DNA of 64,000 nt, taken from Desmodus rotundus (Eukaryota > Chordata > Mammalia > Chiroptera > Phyllostomidae). Position numbers and translations under genes: made by a program. Positions 9,962 through 20,154 of the stretch are shown piece after piece (position 1 is the stretch's first letter; each line of letters opens with the position of its first letter). Under the pieces are notes generated by a model. The model was not told where the DNA came from. It ran no database searches and saw nothing but the letters and a program-made list of their open reading frames with translations. Location: contig NC_071389.1 in NCBI RefSeq assembly GCF_022682495.2, positions 180,898,556 through 180,962,555 of the forward strand, written 5' to 3'.

Positions 9962-12880
9962 TATCTTTTAAAAACACCAAACTTTTAGTGACTTGAAAAG
10001 CAGTGAGTTCACAACTAAGTATGATTTTGCTGATCTTTTCATTTGAAGCTTTAATAAATCAATTTTACCACTTTTTCTGCTATAGATTCAATCAATGCAG
10101 ATTTAAAGATAAATTAACACAAAAATGCTATAGGAATTTGTTCTGAGTTCAGTAGAACTGTCTGGCTTACTTTATCACACTTTTAACCCCCAGTCAAGGA
10201 TTTTCTGCTGTGATCCATGTGTTATATTTCTGCACTTGGGCACAACCTGCAGCTCAGACTGGAGGATAAGCAAGGGGCTGCCTCCTGAGCCGTTTGGAGG
10301 CAGCGGCTTGGTAGAGGTCAAGGGCCATAGGCCTGCCTGGGCCTGAGGTGTTCACTAGAACCCTGACTTACGTTGGGTGAGCTTTGTATGGTTACTTTCT
10401 TAATAGAGCCAGCAAAAGCCACTCTTTCTGCTGCCCTGGGCAATGTTTGGCAAGAAGACTGAACAAGTAGGACCCTAAAATCCCAAATTTCTGATTTTTT
10501 CTCCAAGCCAGTAGTCCTCAAACCTCTCTAGAATCAAATAAATATGGCCTCTTCCAAGTCATCTTTCCTTGCTATTTAACCAGGCTGGAGACCATCTCCT
10601 TGAGTCGAAGTCCCCAAACGACCCCTTGGGGATACTCCTCCTTTTCAAAGTCCTCAGGGTCGAGGCTTTGAGCCTCTATTTGGTGGGAAGGAGGAGGAGG
10701 GAAAGACAGAACTCTACTCCTCCTGAACAAAGACAATTCACCCACACTATGGGAAACCCTAACCGAAGAAGCAAAACTTGGCTGGAAGCTCATAAAGTTG
10801 GATTCTTCATGTGGACTAGAAATGCAAACACTCATTAAATTAATTGAGAGTCAAAGCCACTCCTTGGGCAATGATTAAGCAGAGAGTCAGAGCAAAATGG
10901 TTGGGGAGGCCGGCTCCCCACTCTCGGCTGCTCTGGATTGCCAGGGGCATTTAGGACTCTCTAATGCCTTTCTCAGAGTCCTCCCATTACGCCACCAAGC
11001 AATCCCCAGGGAGTGGTGAGGCAACCCGCTTCTCATGGCAGAAACATGGGATCCAAGACAGAGTGAGGTTTGTCTGGAAAGCAAGGGAGGGAGCCCAATA
11101 TGAGGTGTTCATAACCGAAGCCCATGAGCCCCCAGAAAAAAGGCAAAGAAACAGGTATAATTGGAGGCAGGTCCCAGTGATTGCATGGAATTCCCTAAAA
11201 AAGTTAAGATCCGCCAGTCTAGGATGAAAGCATACGGTACTTAAAAACTGTCCAGCACTAAGTATTTTTTGGGGGGGGGGCAGGGGAGGAATTACCGGAT
11301 GAATGTAATTATTATAAAATTATCTCATCTGGAGACAGGATGCTGCTTTCCACAGCTGCATGCCATCACTTGATGGAAAATGAAAATGTCCCTGGACCAG
11401 CATTACTTTTTCCACAGAATGAAACCGAGTAAGTAATCTGCAGTCTGACTTCAAAACCATAAACTTAAAAAGTGTATTAAGATTGGCCCTTTTGGTCGTC
11501 TGAGTTCCCTCAGTTGCAAAGAACAGCTCTGGGTAGTTGAGAACATGGGTCCAACAGGCTCTGACCCAGATTTTCAACCCTCAAACAACAACGTCATTGC
11601 TCTTCCGTAAGAGGTAAAGATTATTTCTTCAGGACTTTGGTTGAAAAGACCTGCAGCAGGTCCACAGAAAGTCCCACTGACCCCAACCGAGGGGGAGGAG
11701 GAACATGGAACCCAAGTATCCAACTTCCTGAACTGCTTCACTCCCGTCCCCAACTCGACACAGGTGGACTTGGAACCTGCAGCTCCAACAAGGCAACAGG
11801 ACCACAGAAGCCACAGGAACCGTGACCTCAGGTCCCTTCCCCTCAGAGCCAGACACACCTGAGAAAGCCCGTCAAGGCTTGTGTTCTTTAGAAGAAAGGT
11901 GTTTTTATAAGTCCAAGGTATTATTAAGTTCCAGACTGTGTGACCAATTCCCAAAGCCACGCCTCCTCATGGCATGAAATCCAACAGGAAAACAAGGAGA
12001 CAAATCAAACACAGGACACACAGCCCTGTGTATAAGAGGCAAGATTCACATCCAACACAAAAGGAAGACGTGAGGATGCCGTTTTGTGCGGCCTGTGGCA
12101 GAGAAGCGCCAACTGTAGAAGAAGTGCTCTGCTCTGGCAGGGACGGCCCTCGACAGGGCTGCTGTCAAAGCCGTTCTGAGTTCGGGTCTTAACTAGCAGC
12201 CCCTTCCTTTGAGTACACAAGAGTAAGGTCTGGAATGGTGCCCATGAGCCACTTTGAAAAGAAAGGGGTAGAGCATGTGGGTAGAGGAATCCTCCCCATC
12301 AACCCCTGCACCCCCCAGAATCAGGAGTCAGACTCTGCTGTTGACCACCATTGTGAAAAAGTCAGGGAATGCCATCGAGATTCTGGGCAGGGGAGAGGTC
12401 TGATTTTCCTTAGGAGATGCGGTCACCTGGCCTCATCTCACCTCTCCCCAAAGTCGCCAACCTCAGTACAAACACGGCCGGCTGTCCCAGAGCTCCAGCT
12501 GTCCGGGTGCCAAAATCAGGAAGCCATTTTACTCAACAGCCCCAGCTGCTTGCTCGGCCCACAGTGAAGGCAACAGTTTCTGGGAGAAGCAGCAGGTTGG
12601 GTGGGAGGGGCTTTGCCCTCCCTCCAACTAGTCCACACCCCGCCCAGACCCAGAAACTGCAATGCAGTTTTATTTTCAGAAGTGGACCTGCCTCCCAAAC
12701 TTGTAGCCACACATGAAATGGAGTCAGTGCCCAGTCCAGAGCCGGAAGAAAGCCTGTGGATTGGGAATGTGCTCCTGGGTAACCTGTGGTCTGCACTTCC
12801 ACACTTTTTAGGGAATTGCTCCCCGCTCCACTCCCTCAATCTATCTGCAACTGGTGAGCAACAATACTGCAGGAAGTTTA
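9962..12880. other. Long unique stretch of CD9 intron 1
   Basis: Nearly 3 kb shows no recognisable mobile element, which is rare in this window. It contains a G-run at about 11271-11280. Low repeat content inside a first intron can reflect regulatory constraint, but no conserved site can be shown from one sequence. Confidence 0.4.
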
Positions 12881-12975
12881 CTCTGCATCCAGTACTAAGT
12901 GCATCACGTACATTCTCTCATTTCCCCTCCCTCCCCCATGGGGCAGGCACCAGCTGCATCTGGTGATGGGTAAAT
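12880..12975 (-). repeat. MIR SINE fragment
   Basis: CCAGTACTAAGTGCATCACG followed by ATTCTCTCATTTCCCC and GGGCAGGCACCAG resembles a reversed MIR 3' end. It is weak. Confidence 0.45.
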
Positions 12976-12979
12976 CCAA

Positions 12980-13645
12980 TCCAGAGCTGCTGCTCTGACC
13001 ACTGAGCCGTACCACCAAAATGGCTGAGGGCGATGACTACAGGAACCCCAGACAGAGAGACCTCACTTGAGGGGAGCAGGGGGAACCGTGAAGGTAATAA
13101 GAAAGAGACATAAGAATCAGGCCCCAGAGGTAAAGGTCAAATGAAGCCAAGCTCTGACGACAAGCCTTAGTGTTCACTGTACATTCCATTTCCCGACTCC
13201 ACTTGGGGCCATGCGGGAATGTCCTATTGCTTTAGGCAGTGGTGAAGGGGCTGGAGCACAAAAACAACCTGCCCAAGACTTAAAGTGTGTTGGGGACACA
13301 GCTGGACTAACACCTACTCTCTGAATTCCCATTCAGGTCTCCGCCTATGCTTCTAAGAAGTCTCCGTTAGGTCCAAGGCAACACCATTTGTTGGGAAAGA
13401 GAAGTCCCTTGCTATTTCCCCCAGTGAGTGGGGGTAGGCAGTGAAAGGCAGTGAACAAAGAGGCAGAGGGAGGTGCGCGGTAGGGACTGAGCTGTTTCAA
13501 TGCAAGACTAGGGTTTGCGGCAAGGTGGTGGGGAACAGACCAGGAACACGGGTTCCTGACCTGGCCCTAGCCTTGGTTCCCCTCCTATAGCTTGAGTTCA
13601 CTACTCTGACACCAGTAAAATGTTTTCCTTCTCAACCTTTTCTTT
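12980..13645. other. Unannotated CD9 intron 1 stretch
   Basis: I recognise no gene or repeat here. A short G-run (GGGGGGG) begins near 13650. Confidence 0.4.
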
Positions 13646-13654
13646 TAGGGGGGG

Positions 13655-13815
13655 GCATCTTGCCACATGACCCTGGATAAGTCATTTAATCTTTCTGGGG
13701 ACTAGTTTCCTGGTCATCAGTAAAATGGGGATAATGCTTCCTTCTCCGGCTCTGTAGGCTGAGGGCTTGGACTTGCAGACTGTTAAATGCTTCACCAGCA
13801 AATAGTAATATCCCT
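13655..13815 (+). repeat. MIR SINE remnant
   Basis: GACCCTGGATAAGTCATTTA, then TTTCCTGGTCATCAGTAAAA and TGGGGATAATGC match the sense MIR core. Confidence 0.7.
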
Positions 13816-13959
13816 TTATTCCATCATCACTATAGGGACCCTGATACTATTGGACAATAATTAATTCAGAAAAATGCAGCTACTGCTTACTGCCTATGCC
13901 AGCCCATTACCAGGCCCCCTTGTTGGTTTTGTGATGGAGACGAAGGACAGGACTAGAGT

Positions 13960-14065
13960 AAGGGACATGTGGTTGTAGTACTGGCTCTGTCTCTGTGGTC
14001 CTGGGCAAATCTCCCCTCTCCGGTTCTCTGTTTTCTCACTGTAAATAAGAGGGCTGGAATGGATA
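13960..14065 (+). repeat. MIR-like SINE remnant
   Basis: GGTCCTGGGCAAATC followed by TCTGTTTTCTCACTGTAAAT and a GGCTGGAATGGATAAT segment resembles the sense core of MIR. Confidence 0.6.
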
Positions 14066-14069
14066 ATCT

Positions 14070-15375
14070 CTAAAGCCACTCCTAGCTCTAAACCCAAACA
14101 TTCCCAGAGTGAGTCATTTCTGTTTCAGAGGACACAGCTGACTGGCAGCACTTAGTCCAGGCAAGGGCAGCTCTAAGTACGGATGGGATGGTGAGTTGGA
14201 GACAGGAAGAGGCTGAGCAGATACTGGAGTGGCACTGGGAGCCTCCCATCAGGCTCCCGCATGTGCTACTGAGCAGATGGGGGTGTGAGAGCACACTGGT
14301 GGTCAGAGGTTCCCCCTAGCCCCTGATGCAGCCTCAGCAGATGGCTGAGAGTGAACCAATAGACTGGCAGGGGATAGGCCGTGTTAGGGAGTGAAGAGGA
14401 AAACTCTCCAAAGGACAGAGGTGGGGTGGGGCCAGCTCGCCTTCTGACATTCTTTTCCGGTGCCAGGAGTTGCTCAGAGGAGGGAGCAAGCCTGGCAGCT
14501 AGCTGGCTAGCTGCTGGGAACATCAAGAAGGGGAGGTGCCCACCATAGGAGGGTCTCTTTAAAGCTGGCCAAGGGTTGGGCAGGGGCACACCTATGTGCC
14601 ATCCACACAAGTGCAAGTGTTGGTTGGGTGTGGCGACTCTTGCAAGGGCAGTTCAGTCTGTTCGCTGGTCAGCTCCAGAGAGAGGATTAAATCTCAGGAG
14701 ATCTGCCCCAGGTTCATGGGGACCCCAGTGACCAGCTCCAAGGGGATAATAAGTACGTTGTTTTTGTTACTAGCCTCTAGTGGCATGCCCTTGTTTTTAC
14801 ATCCATCTCTCTTGGAAAGGAGCTTCCTTCCCAACCTCCTTCCTGACTGCAAATACTGTCCATCTGTGTGCAGGGGATGTGGTCCTCAGAGCCAGAGCAC
14901 CAAGGTCCCCTCTTCCTCGCTTAAACCCGCAAGGGAAGGTGTCAAGGCGGCACTCCCCTGTTCTACTGCCTCCCCCAGGCTTCCCCTTGCAGACAGGCAG
15001 GCAGAGTGCCGCCAGCAGTGGGAGTCCTGGCGCTGCGGGCCGAGTGTTCACCGCCCCCCCCATTCCCCCGTGAAAGTGCGTTCCCCGTGGCCCCACCTTG
15101 CCACTTTGCGGACAGGCGGGGACAGGGGCGAGGCTGCAGACCCTGGGGCCAATACCTGATCTCTCCCGGAAATGGAGAAACACAGACTCTTCCCACTAAA
15201 AGCGCCCACGGGCAACCTGCCCCTCCTCTCCCCAACTCTCCCAGAATGCTCCCCAGTTCAGATACTTATCGCCTTGGGGGAAAAAAAATCAAGACAAGCT
15301 AGTCTTTCAGGTAATTTCGAGGGACCTCGGACTTTCTCACGGTGGCTCAGAACCGAAGTTTGAAGGAATGGGGGA
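14070..15375. other. Unannotated CD9 intron 1 stretch approaching the CpG island
   Basis: GC content rises toward the right. No exon or repeat is recognised. Open frames up to 187 codons are compositional. Confidence 0.4.
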
Positions 15376-16010
15376 AGGAGGGCGGCTGAAGATTCCCCTT
15401 CGAGGGCGGAGGGCCCCCGACTCCAACTTTGTGACGGGGTCCCAGCGGCCCACGGCCGGCGCGCCCCTTCCTCTCCAGTGTAAAAGTGCCAAAACCTCTT
15501 GGCAGAGCTTCCCTGCGCCACCTAAGACCCTTAGGTATCCCTGCGCCTGTATCCCCCACTTCTCGCGGCCCCGCCACTTGTGAGACTTCACCCCAGTCGG
15601 GAACGGCACTGCCCGCCAAGGTCCTCTTCGGCCAGGGTCTCGAGTGCCCAGGAACGAGGGCCTCCGTTTCTCCCCGCCGCCTTTCCCTCCACCCCCGCCA
15701 CACTCGGAGGGGCAGACAGAAACAGCAGCCCTCACCCCTGGCGAAGGAGAGGCGGGGGGCCGGTCTCCACGCCTCAGCTCACTGGGGCCCCCGCGTCCCC
15801 TTGCCTGCCCTGCTTCCGTGAGCCCCCCAAGAACGTGCCCGCCCCGCCCGTCCTCGGACTCGGCAGAGCAGCCAGCTGGCGACCGCAGCGCCCTTTCTCC
15901 TCTGCTCCGAGTCTACCGGGCGGGCAGTGCCAGTTACCGACACCTCGACCGCGGGCAGGTCCCCGGGGCGGGCAGGTGGCCCCGCAGAGGAGCGCGCGGC
16001 TGTCACGCTC

Positions 16011-16016
16011 ACTCAC
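16011..16016 (-). other. CD9: CD9 exon 1 splice donor
   Basis: The minus strand reads TGG then GTGAGT immediately after codon 22. This is a near-perfect U1-complementary 5' splice site. It fixes the 3' border of exon 1 at 16017 and shows that the longer open frame continuing to 15774 is intronic readthrough. Confidence 0.93.
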
Positions 16017-16082
16017 CCAGAAGATGAAGTTAAAGCCGAAGAGCAGGTATTTGATGCACTTGGTGCCTCCTTTGACCGGCAT
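16017..16082 (-). CDS. CD9: CD9 tetraspanin, exon 1 coding part (first 22 residues)
   Basis: Reading the minus strand from the ATG at 16082-16080 gives [20 protein letters not shown] followed by FW, which matches the start of mammalian CD9 exactly as I know it. CD9 is a plasma-membrane tetraspanin that organises partners such as integrins, EWI proteins and CD81, and is needed for egg-sperm fusion. The segment covers the short cytoplasmic N-terminus, the membrane-proximal Cys9 that is a known palmitoylation site in the family, and the beginning of transmembrane helix 1. The reading frame meets a consensus donor (GTGAGT) directly after the Trp22 codon, so the intron is phase 0, as expected for CD9. 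The start codon has A at -3. The remaining exons, starting with the rest of helix 1, are not in this window and should lie beyond its left edge. Identity is seen directly; function is established knowledge. Confidence 0.96.
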
Positions 16083-16185
16083 GGTTGGACTGGCCTGGGC
16101 TGCACTGAAGTGGGACGGAGGCGCGCGGGTTGGGACTCAGGAGCTGGCGGCTGCGGGCTGGCCTCTGGGCTGCACTTTTAAAAAG
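16083..16185 (-). promoter_or_regulatory. CD9: CD9 5' UTR and start-site region
   Basis: Upstream of the ATG on the minus strand there is about 100 bases of GC-rich leader without an upstream ATG. It begins at a short A/T island reading CTTTTTAAAAGTGCAGCC (16185 down to 16168). I recall a very similar string at the 5' end of human CD9 mRNA, so transcription may start at or just downstream of it. The TTTTTAAAAG string could instead act as a weak TATA-like element about 30 bases upstream of the start. Which of the two applies is inference; a CAGE profile would decide. Confidence 0.6.
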
Positions 16186-16440
16186 TACCACTCCTTGCAG
16201 CGAGCGGCGGGCGGCGGTGCGCATGTGCTGTGGACCCCACCCCCGGCCCGGGCCCGGGCCCCACCTGCCCCGCCCACGCCCAGCGGCCCGCCCCCTCCCT
16301 GCGGCCTGCCCCCGCCCAGGTTCCCGGGATCCCGGCTCGGGAGGCCCTCCGGCCCCGCCCTTCTCTCTTTTCCCTATTGTCTGCGGCTCAGCCCGCCCCC
16401 CGCCCCGCCGGCGGCCTTTCCCTCCCGCCCCCGCCGGATG
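16186..16440 (-). promoter_or_regulatory. CD9: CD9 proximal promoter with clustered GC boxes
   Basis: The sequence directly upstream of the CD9 leader contains many Sp1/KLF-type GC boxes (CCCGCCC or CCGCCCC) at about 16268-16277, 16287-16298, 16308-16320, 16351-16360, 16391-16410 and 16424-16435. No canonical TATA box is present in this block. A GC-box-driven, TATA-poor promoter agrees with what is known for human CD9 and with its broad expression. Direction is inferred from the position of exon 1. Confidence 0.7.
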
Positions 16441-16484
16441 GGGCTTTCCCTCCCTCCCCAATCCTCTCTCTTTCCTCCCAGCCA

Positions 16485-17430
16485 CCCAGGGGTCTTTGCA
16501 GACCGCCACCCCAGGCTGCTTCTACCTGACAGTTAAATGGAAGCCTCACCTCTCCGGTTCTCGCCCGGTAGATTCTGGCCCTCCCGCCCGAGCCCTCTAC
16601 TTTGGGAGAACTTTCCCGGGTCAGGTCGTCACCCAAAGCCGGCTGACCGCGCAATGACGGCACTTCTTGTTTTGGCCTCCATTTGAAGAGAAGCTGTCAG
16701 GCTTTATTTCTCTCGGGGCGGCTCCTTGAAAATCACTCACTGAGCACACTCGTATTTGGCACCTCATGTGGAGTAGGGGGAATTAGAAGCTTGGGAAGAT
16801 AGGCGGGTGGTTTATGGAAGTAATTCTCAAATGTCCATCACCGAATATGGCAGAAGATTGGGCAGCCCGGGAACGCCTCGTGGACTTGCGGTTTAGGTGC
16901 CCCAAGAGGGGCAGAGAGAATCTGTAGCTGGGCTTCTGGTCGTGCCTCTACTGCACGTCGCCCTCTCTCTTGCCCTTTGAACGGACTTTCTTTCCAGTTT
17001 CTCACCAGAAAGGAGATTTCCTCCTTTTGACGTCCCAAAACCCCTTTGCATTTTTTTCAAAATTAAGTTACCTTAAGTGTTCATTTTTTGTTACAAAAGC
17101 AAAACCTTCTTCTTACAGAAACATTAGAAAACACCAACAAGCAAAAAGAGCATAACTCAAAATTTCACCCACCAGAATTTGTTTTTTTCTTATTTTTCTA
17201 GCACTTTGTAGCTCTTATTTAGCTGTTTATTTTCATTGTTAGACTAGTCTCATTGAGTTATTCACTCAAAAACACTTTTCACTACCTACTTATGAGGGCC
17301 CATTATTAGGAGCAGGCAGGAGCTGCCCCTGTTTTTCCTCTCCAGGAGCTCTGAGTCCACTTGGGGAGCGATTCAGGCAGCTGGACGGCTGGAGGAGGGG
17401 ATCTGGGTGCTGTGTGGGGGGGGGGGCGGC
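16485..17430. other. CD9 upstream flank without recognised features
   Basis: The first part is still GC-rich; the rest becomes AT-rich and loses CpG. No upstream or divergent gene is visible. It ends in a G-run at about 17416-17426. Confidence 0.45.
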
Positions 17431-17529
17431 GAAGAAGAGGGGGAGGGGGGAGAGAGAGGGGGAGGGGGGAGAGAGAGGGGGAGGGGGGAGAGAGAAAGAG
17501 AGGGAGAGAGGGAGAGGGAGAGGGAGAGG
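17431..17529 (+). repeat. 99-nt uninterrupted polypurine tract with minisatellite-like units
   Basis: Every base on this strand is A or G. Within it a unit of about 20 bases of the form GAGGGGGAGGGGGGAGAGAG recurs about three times, followed by simpler GA/GGGA repeats. Immediately left is a run of 11 G. Such tracts can form triplex (H-DNA) or G-quadruplex structures. It lies about 1.3 kb upstream of the CD9 start. Confidence 0.95.
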
Positions 17530-17534
17530 TATGG

Positions 17535-18825
17535 CAGGGAGGCTAAAGGAGCTAAAAGGAGGGGCCTCTGACTCAGGCTTGGAAGCAGTGCGGCAGAAAC
17601 ACAGGGAAAGTTGTTGCAGACCCAGGGAATCTTGGGTAAAGCCTGGCATTAGGGCTGCCTGGGGTCTGGGCTGGAGCTCACAGTGTGGGGAGGTGTATGG
17701 GAAGGTGAAGGTGGGGTAGGGTGCAGAGGAGCCTCCTGGTCCTAGACTTTGCATTTTGAGGCGAGGGGCCACTGAAAGGTTAAGGGCTGTGTGGTTTAGT
17801 TCAATCCCTACCTTTAGCTGGGTGGGGGAGGGCAGGAGGGGAAGGCAGTTGTCCCCTCGAGGTAAGGACCATTGTTTGTATGTCTAGGCCTTATTAGCTC
17901 AGAGTTTTGGTGAATTAGGATGGAAATTGCGGTGTTGTACCTGGGAACCCGCAGTCTGGTGCTGTGAGGGAAGTGGCTGGAGATGAAAGGTGAGCTGAGG
18001 GCTGAGTGGAGATCAGTTAGGAGGCTGTTGAATGGTTCAGGTGAGAAACAAAGAGAAGTGAACTAAACTGGGGCAATGCTATGGGACTGGAGAGAGTGCA
18101 GCAAAACCAGAAGAGGGGACAAGGGACATCAGAGTTGGAGCAGCAGGAAGCAGATTATGGAGAACTCTGTTCATTTATGCTTTTTCTGCGTTTCTTGAGT
18201 GCCTGCTATGTTTTATGTATTGTACCGTATGCTGACATGAATTGACCCCTGTCCCCCATGAAAGACTCAGTTACAGGGTAGATGGAATGTTTGCTTGGGG
18301 GTGGGGGTGTGTGTGAGGGGGGAGGTGTGGCCTAGAAACAGGCAGAGGCACAGGGTGTGCCCCCAGCTCTGCCTGAGTCAGGAGAGAGGTGTCCCAGTGC
18401 AGAGGACACTCTAGCAACCAGCTTTGGAGGGCAAGTCAGCAGATAAGCCGAGGAGGGAACTCAAGGTGGAGGGAACTGGTGTGAAGGCACAGAGCGCAAA
18501 GCCACAGGCAGCTGGTTGTGCGAGAAACCACCAGCAGTGGGTGAGACTGGCAACAAAGGAGGAGGAGGAAGGAGCAGAGAAAACGGGGTCCCCTTACATG
18601 TTGCCTACCGTCAAGAGCAGAGGAAGTGTTGTGTCACTGAGGATGGCTGGGGCGCAAGATTATGTGAGGCACTCCAAGAGGCAGAAAAGCAGACAGTGCC
18701 CCATTGTGCTGGAGAGTCAGAGCTCACTCATCTTGGGAGAACAGGTCTAAGGAAAGAAAATATTTTATCTTTTTACATTCTACTCCCTCCTCCCCTCCAT
18801 TAACACGCACAGTGGGGAGGAATTT
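17535..18825. other. Intergenic stretch, possibly old L2-like sequence in part
   Basis: Purine-biased text at 17940-18180 (for example GGCTGGAGATGAAAGG) resembles internal L2-type repeats, but weakly. The remainder shows nothing recognisable. Confidence 0.35.
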
Positions 18826-18829
18826 AGTA

Positions 18830-18975
18830 AATGTTTAAGCTTATAATAGAAACGACTTCTTAGGGTAATTGTGAGTATTGAATAAGGCGATCAACAGCAG
18901 GGCTTGCTTAGTACGGTGCCTGCCTAAGAAATGCTCAAAGAATGTTGGCTCTTGTTACTGTTATTATTATTATTT
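18830..18975 (+). repeat. MIR SINE 3' part
   Basis: TAATTGTGAGTATTGAATAA, then GCCTGCCTAAGAAATGCTCA and a TTGTTACTGTTATTATTATT end match the sense 3' half of MIR. Confidence 0.7.
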
Positions 18976-19054
18976 ATACTCCAGAAACAATTGTGGGGGT
19001 GGGAGGAGGGCTACAGCTAAACATCAAATTACATACGATCGAAAGGGTCCTGGT

Positions 19055-19170
19055 AGTGTGAGTGAGGAGATCAGCGTCTGTTCTTGGTTGGACACTTTCG
19101 TTTATTTTGGACAAGTCACTTGTTCTCTCTGGGCCTCAGTCTCCTCACCTGAACCGTGAGCATTTTGGAT
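19055..19170 (+). repeat. MIR SINE remnant
   Basis: TGGACAAGTCACTTGTTCTC followed by TGGGCCTCAGTCTCCTCACC is a typical sense MIR core. Confidence 0.7.
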
Positions 19171-19174
19171 TACC

Positions 19175-19585
19175 TGTCCCCTCCATCCTGACAGTCTCTG
19201 GTGCAATAAGCCTCAGGGCCAGACTGTGTTTGTTACAGGCTGTTTAGTTTTACAGGCAACCAGGAAAAGGAGAGATGGAAAAAATATGCTTTGCTTTAGC
19301 TGCAAGGGGAAAATCTGGGTAAGCCCCTGAGTCAGAAATCACATGGACACATGAGGCCTTCCAGGATTTGTGGTGCTGGAGTGGGAAAACTTTCCCTCCC
19401 TTTCCTCACGGCATCCAGTTTCTGGAAAAAACCCAGGGTCGGAGGAGGGTCCGTCCACTTTGGCTCTTGTGCCCCCCCTGGTGGTAATATTTGAACATGC
19501 AGGGGTGTGGTGCGCTAAGGACCCCTCACCTCCATATTTCCCTGGGATTGCTCATCCCCGCAGCTGTGGGAGGCAACAGGAAGGA
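19175..19585. other. Unannotated intergenic stretch
   Basis: No gene or element is recognised. Confidence 0.35.
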
Positions 19586-19589
19586 CCCA

Positions 19590-19745
19590 CACTCACAGGC
19601 CACCGAAGCCCTCCCAGCCACCACACCAGTGGCCATTTGGAGGCTTGTTTTCTCCTTGATGCTGCTGTGGCATTTGACCCTGCTGACCATCCCTTCTTTC
19701 CAGACACTTCTCCCTCAGAGTCTGGTACACTCCCTTGGTTCACTC
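19590..19745 (+). mobile_element. L2 LINE internal fragment
   Basis: The passage GATGCTGCTGTGGCATTTGA, then CCCTGCTGACCATCCC and CTTCTCCCTCAGAGTCTGG corresponds to the conserved L2 coding region in which a Phe-Asp-x-x-Asp-His motif recurs. The copy is too decayed to encode anything. Confidence 0.65.
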
Positions 19746-19765
19746 CCTTTATTTCTAGAAACATT

Positions 19766-19792
19766 TATGTATGTATGTATGTATGTATGTAT
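19766..19792. repeat. (ATGT)n microsatellite
   Basis: About seven ATGT units form the outer edge of the reversed tail of the neighbouring Ves SINE, a usual place for such repeats to arise. Confidence 0.95.
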
Positions 19793-19990
19793 GAGTTTAT
19801 TTTATAGAGAGAAGGAGAGAAAAGGAGAGAAGAAGAGAAACATCTATGTGAGAGAGAAACATCGATCAGTTGCCACTCATACGCGCCCCAACCAGGGACT
19901 GAACCTGCAACCTAAACATGACCAGGGATCTAACTGGCGACCTTTCACTCTGTGGGATGATGCCCAACCAACTGAGCCACACCGGTCAGT
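19793..19990 (-). mobile_element. Ves-type SINE
   Basis: The reversed body GAGAGAAGAAGAGAAACATC, the central ACCAGGGACTGAACCTGCAA and the head end AACTGAGCCACACCGGTCAG identify a full-length older copy. Confidence 0.88.
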
Positions 19991-20009
19991 GCTGCATCAG
20001 TGACTTTTA

Positions 20010-20048
20010 GACGAGATTAGGCGCGTTCAGGGTGGTATGGCCGTAGAC
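20010..20048 (-). pseudogene. Tailless 5S rRNA 5'-fragment retropseudogene
   Basis: On the minus strand the sequence starts GTCTACGGCCATACCACCCT and continues to the ATCTCGTC of 5S rRNA, giving positions 1-39 of the gene with about two mismatches. It is flanked by the direct repeats CATCAGTGACTTTTAG (19995-20010) and CATCAGTGGCTTTTAA (20051-20066), which look like a target-site duplication. There is no poly-A tail and nothing of 5S beyond about base 39, so the internal promoter is missing and it cannot be a working 5S gene. Tailless retropseudogenes of truncated small RNAs are a known mammalian class; assigning this copy to it is inference. Confidence 0.8.
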
Positions 20049-20154
20049 TACATCAGTGGCTTTTAAAGAAAACATTTCCCTGTCCTTTAGAGTTACCAAA
20101 GATCCCCAATTATAAGTAACAGAGTAGGTTATGCTCTTATTGATATGCTGAAAC

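Larger units (their letters stand above)
1..16010 (-). other. CD9: CD9 intron 1 (partial, continues off the left edge)
   Basis: Everything left of the exon 1 donor is intron 1 of CD9. I looked on the minus strand for exon 2, which should resume helix 1 with a hydrophobic stretch ending near an Arg-Phe-Asp, and did not find it, so the intron is longer than 16 kb here. It carries MIR, L2, MER5A, MaLR and Ves insertions listed separately, and several kilobases of unique sequence. Confidence 0.8.
15380..16480. other. CpG island spanning CD9 promoter, exon 1 and start of intron 1
   Basis: This stretch is strongly GC-rich with frequent CpG dinucleotides, unlike the rest of the window where CpG is rare. 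It covers the promoter, exon 1 and about 600 bases of intron 1. Long spurious open frames on both strands arise here simply because stop codons are scarce in GC-rich DNA. Boundaries are by eye. Confidence 0.85.

Noticed and set aside
14596..15159. 187-codon plus-strand open frame
   Set aside because: No recognisable domain, no clear splice context, and compositional bias next to the CpG island explain it.
15774..16082. 102-codon minus-strand frame as a novel short protein
   Set aside because: Its first 22 codons are CD9 exon 1; the rest is readthrough past a perfect GTGAGT donor.
15580..16536. 318-codon plus-strand open frame across the CpG island
   Set aside because: It is Pro/Arg/Gly/Ala-rich, runs antisense through CD9 exon 1 and promoter, and reflects lack of stops in GC-rich DNA. 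Several overlapping frames of similar length exist on both strands.
17361..17772. Pro/Ser-rich and Arg/Gly-rich long frames
   Set aside because: They are translations of the polypurine/polypyrimidine tract.
20010..20048. Functional 5S rRNA gene
   Set aside because: Only 39 of about 120 bases are present and the internal control region is missing.
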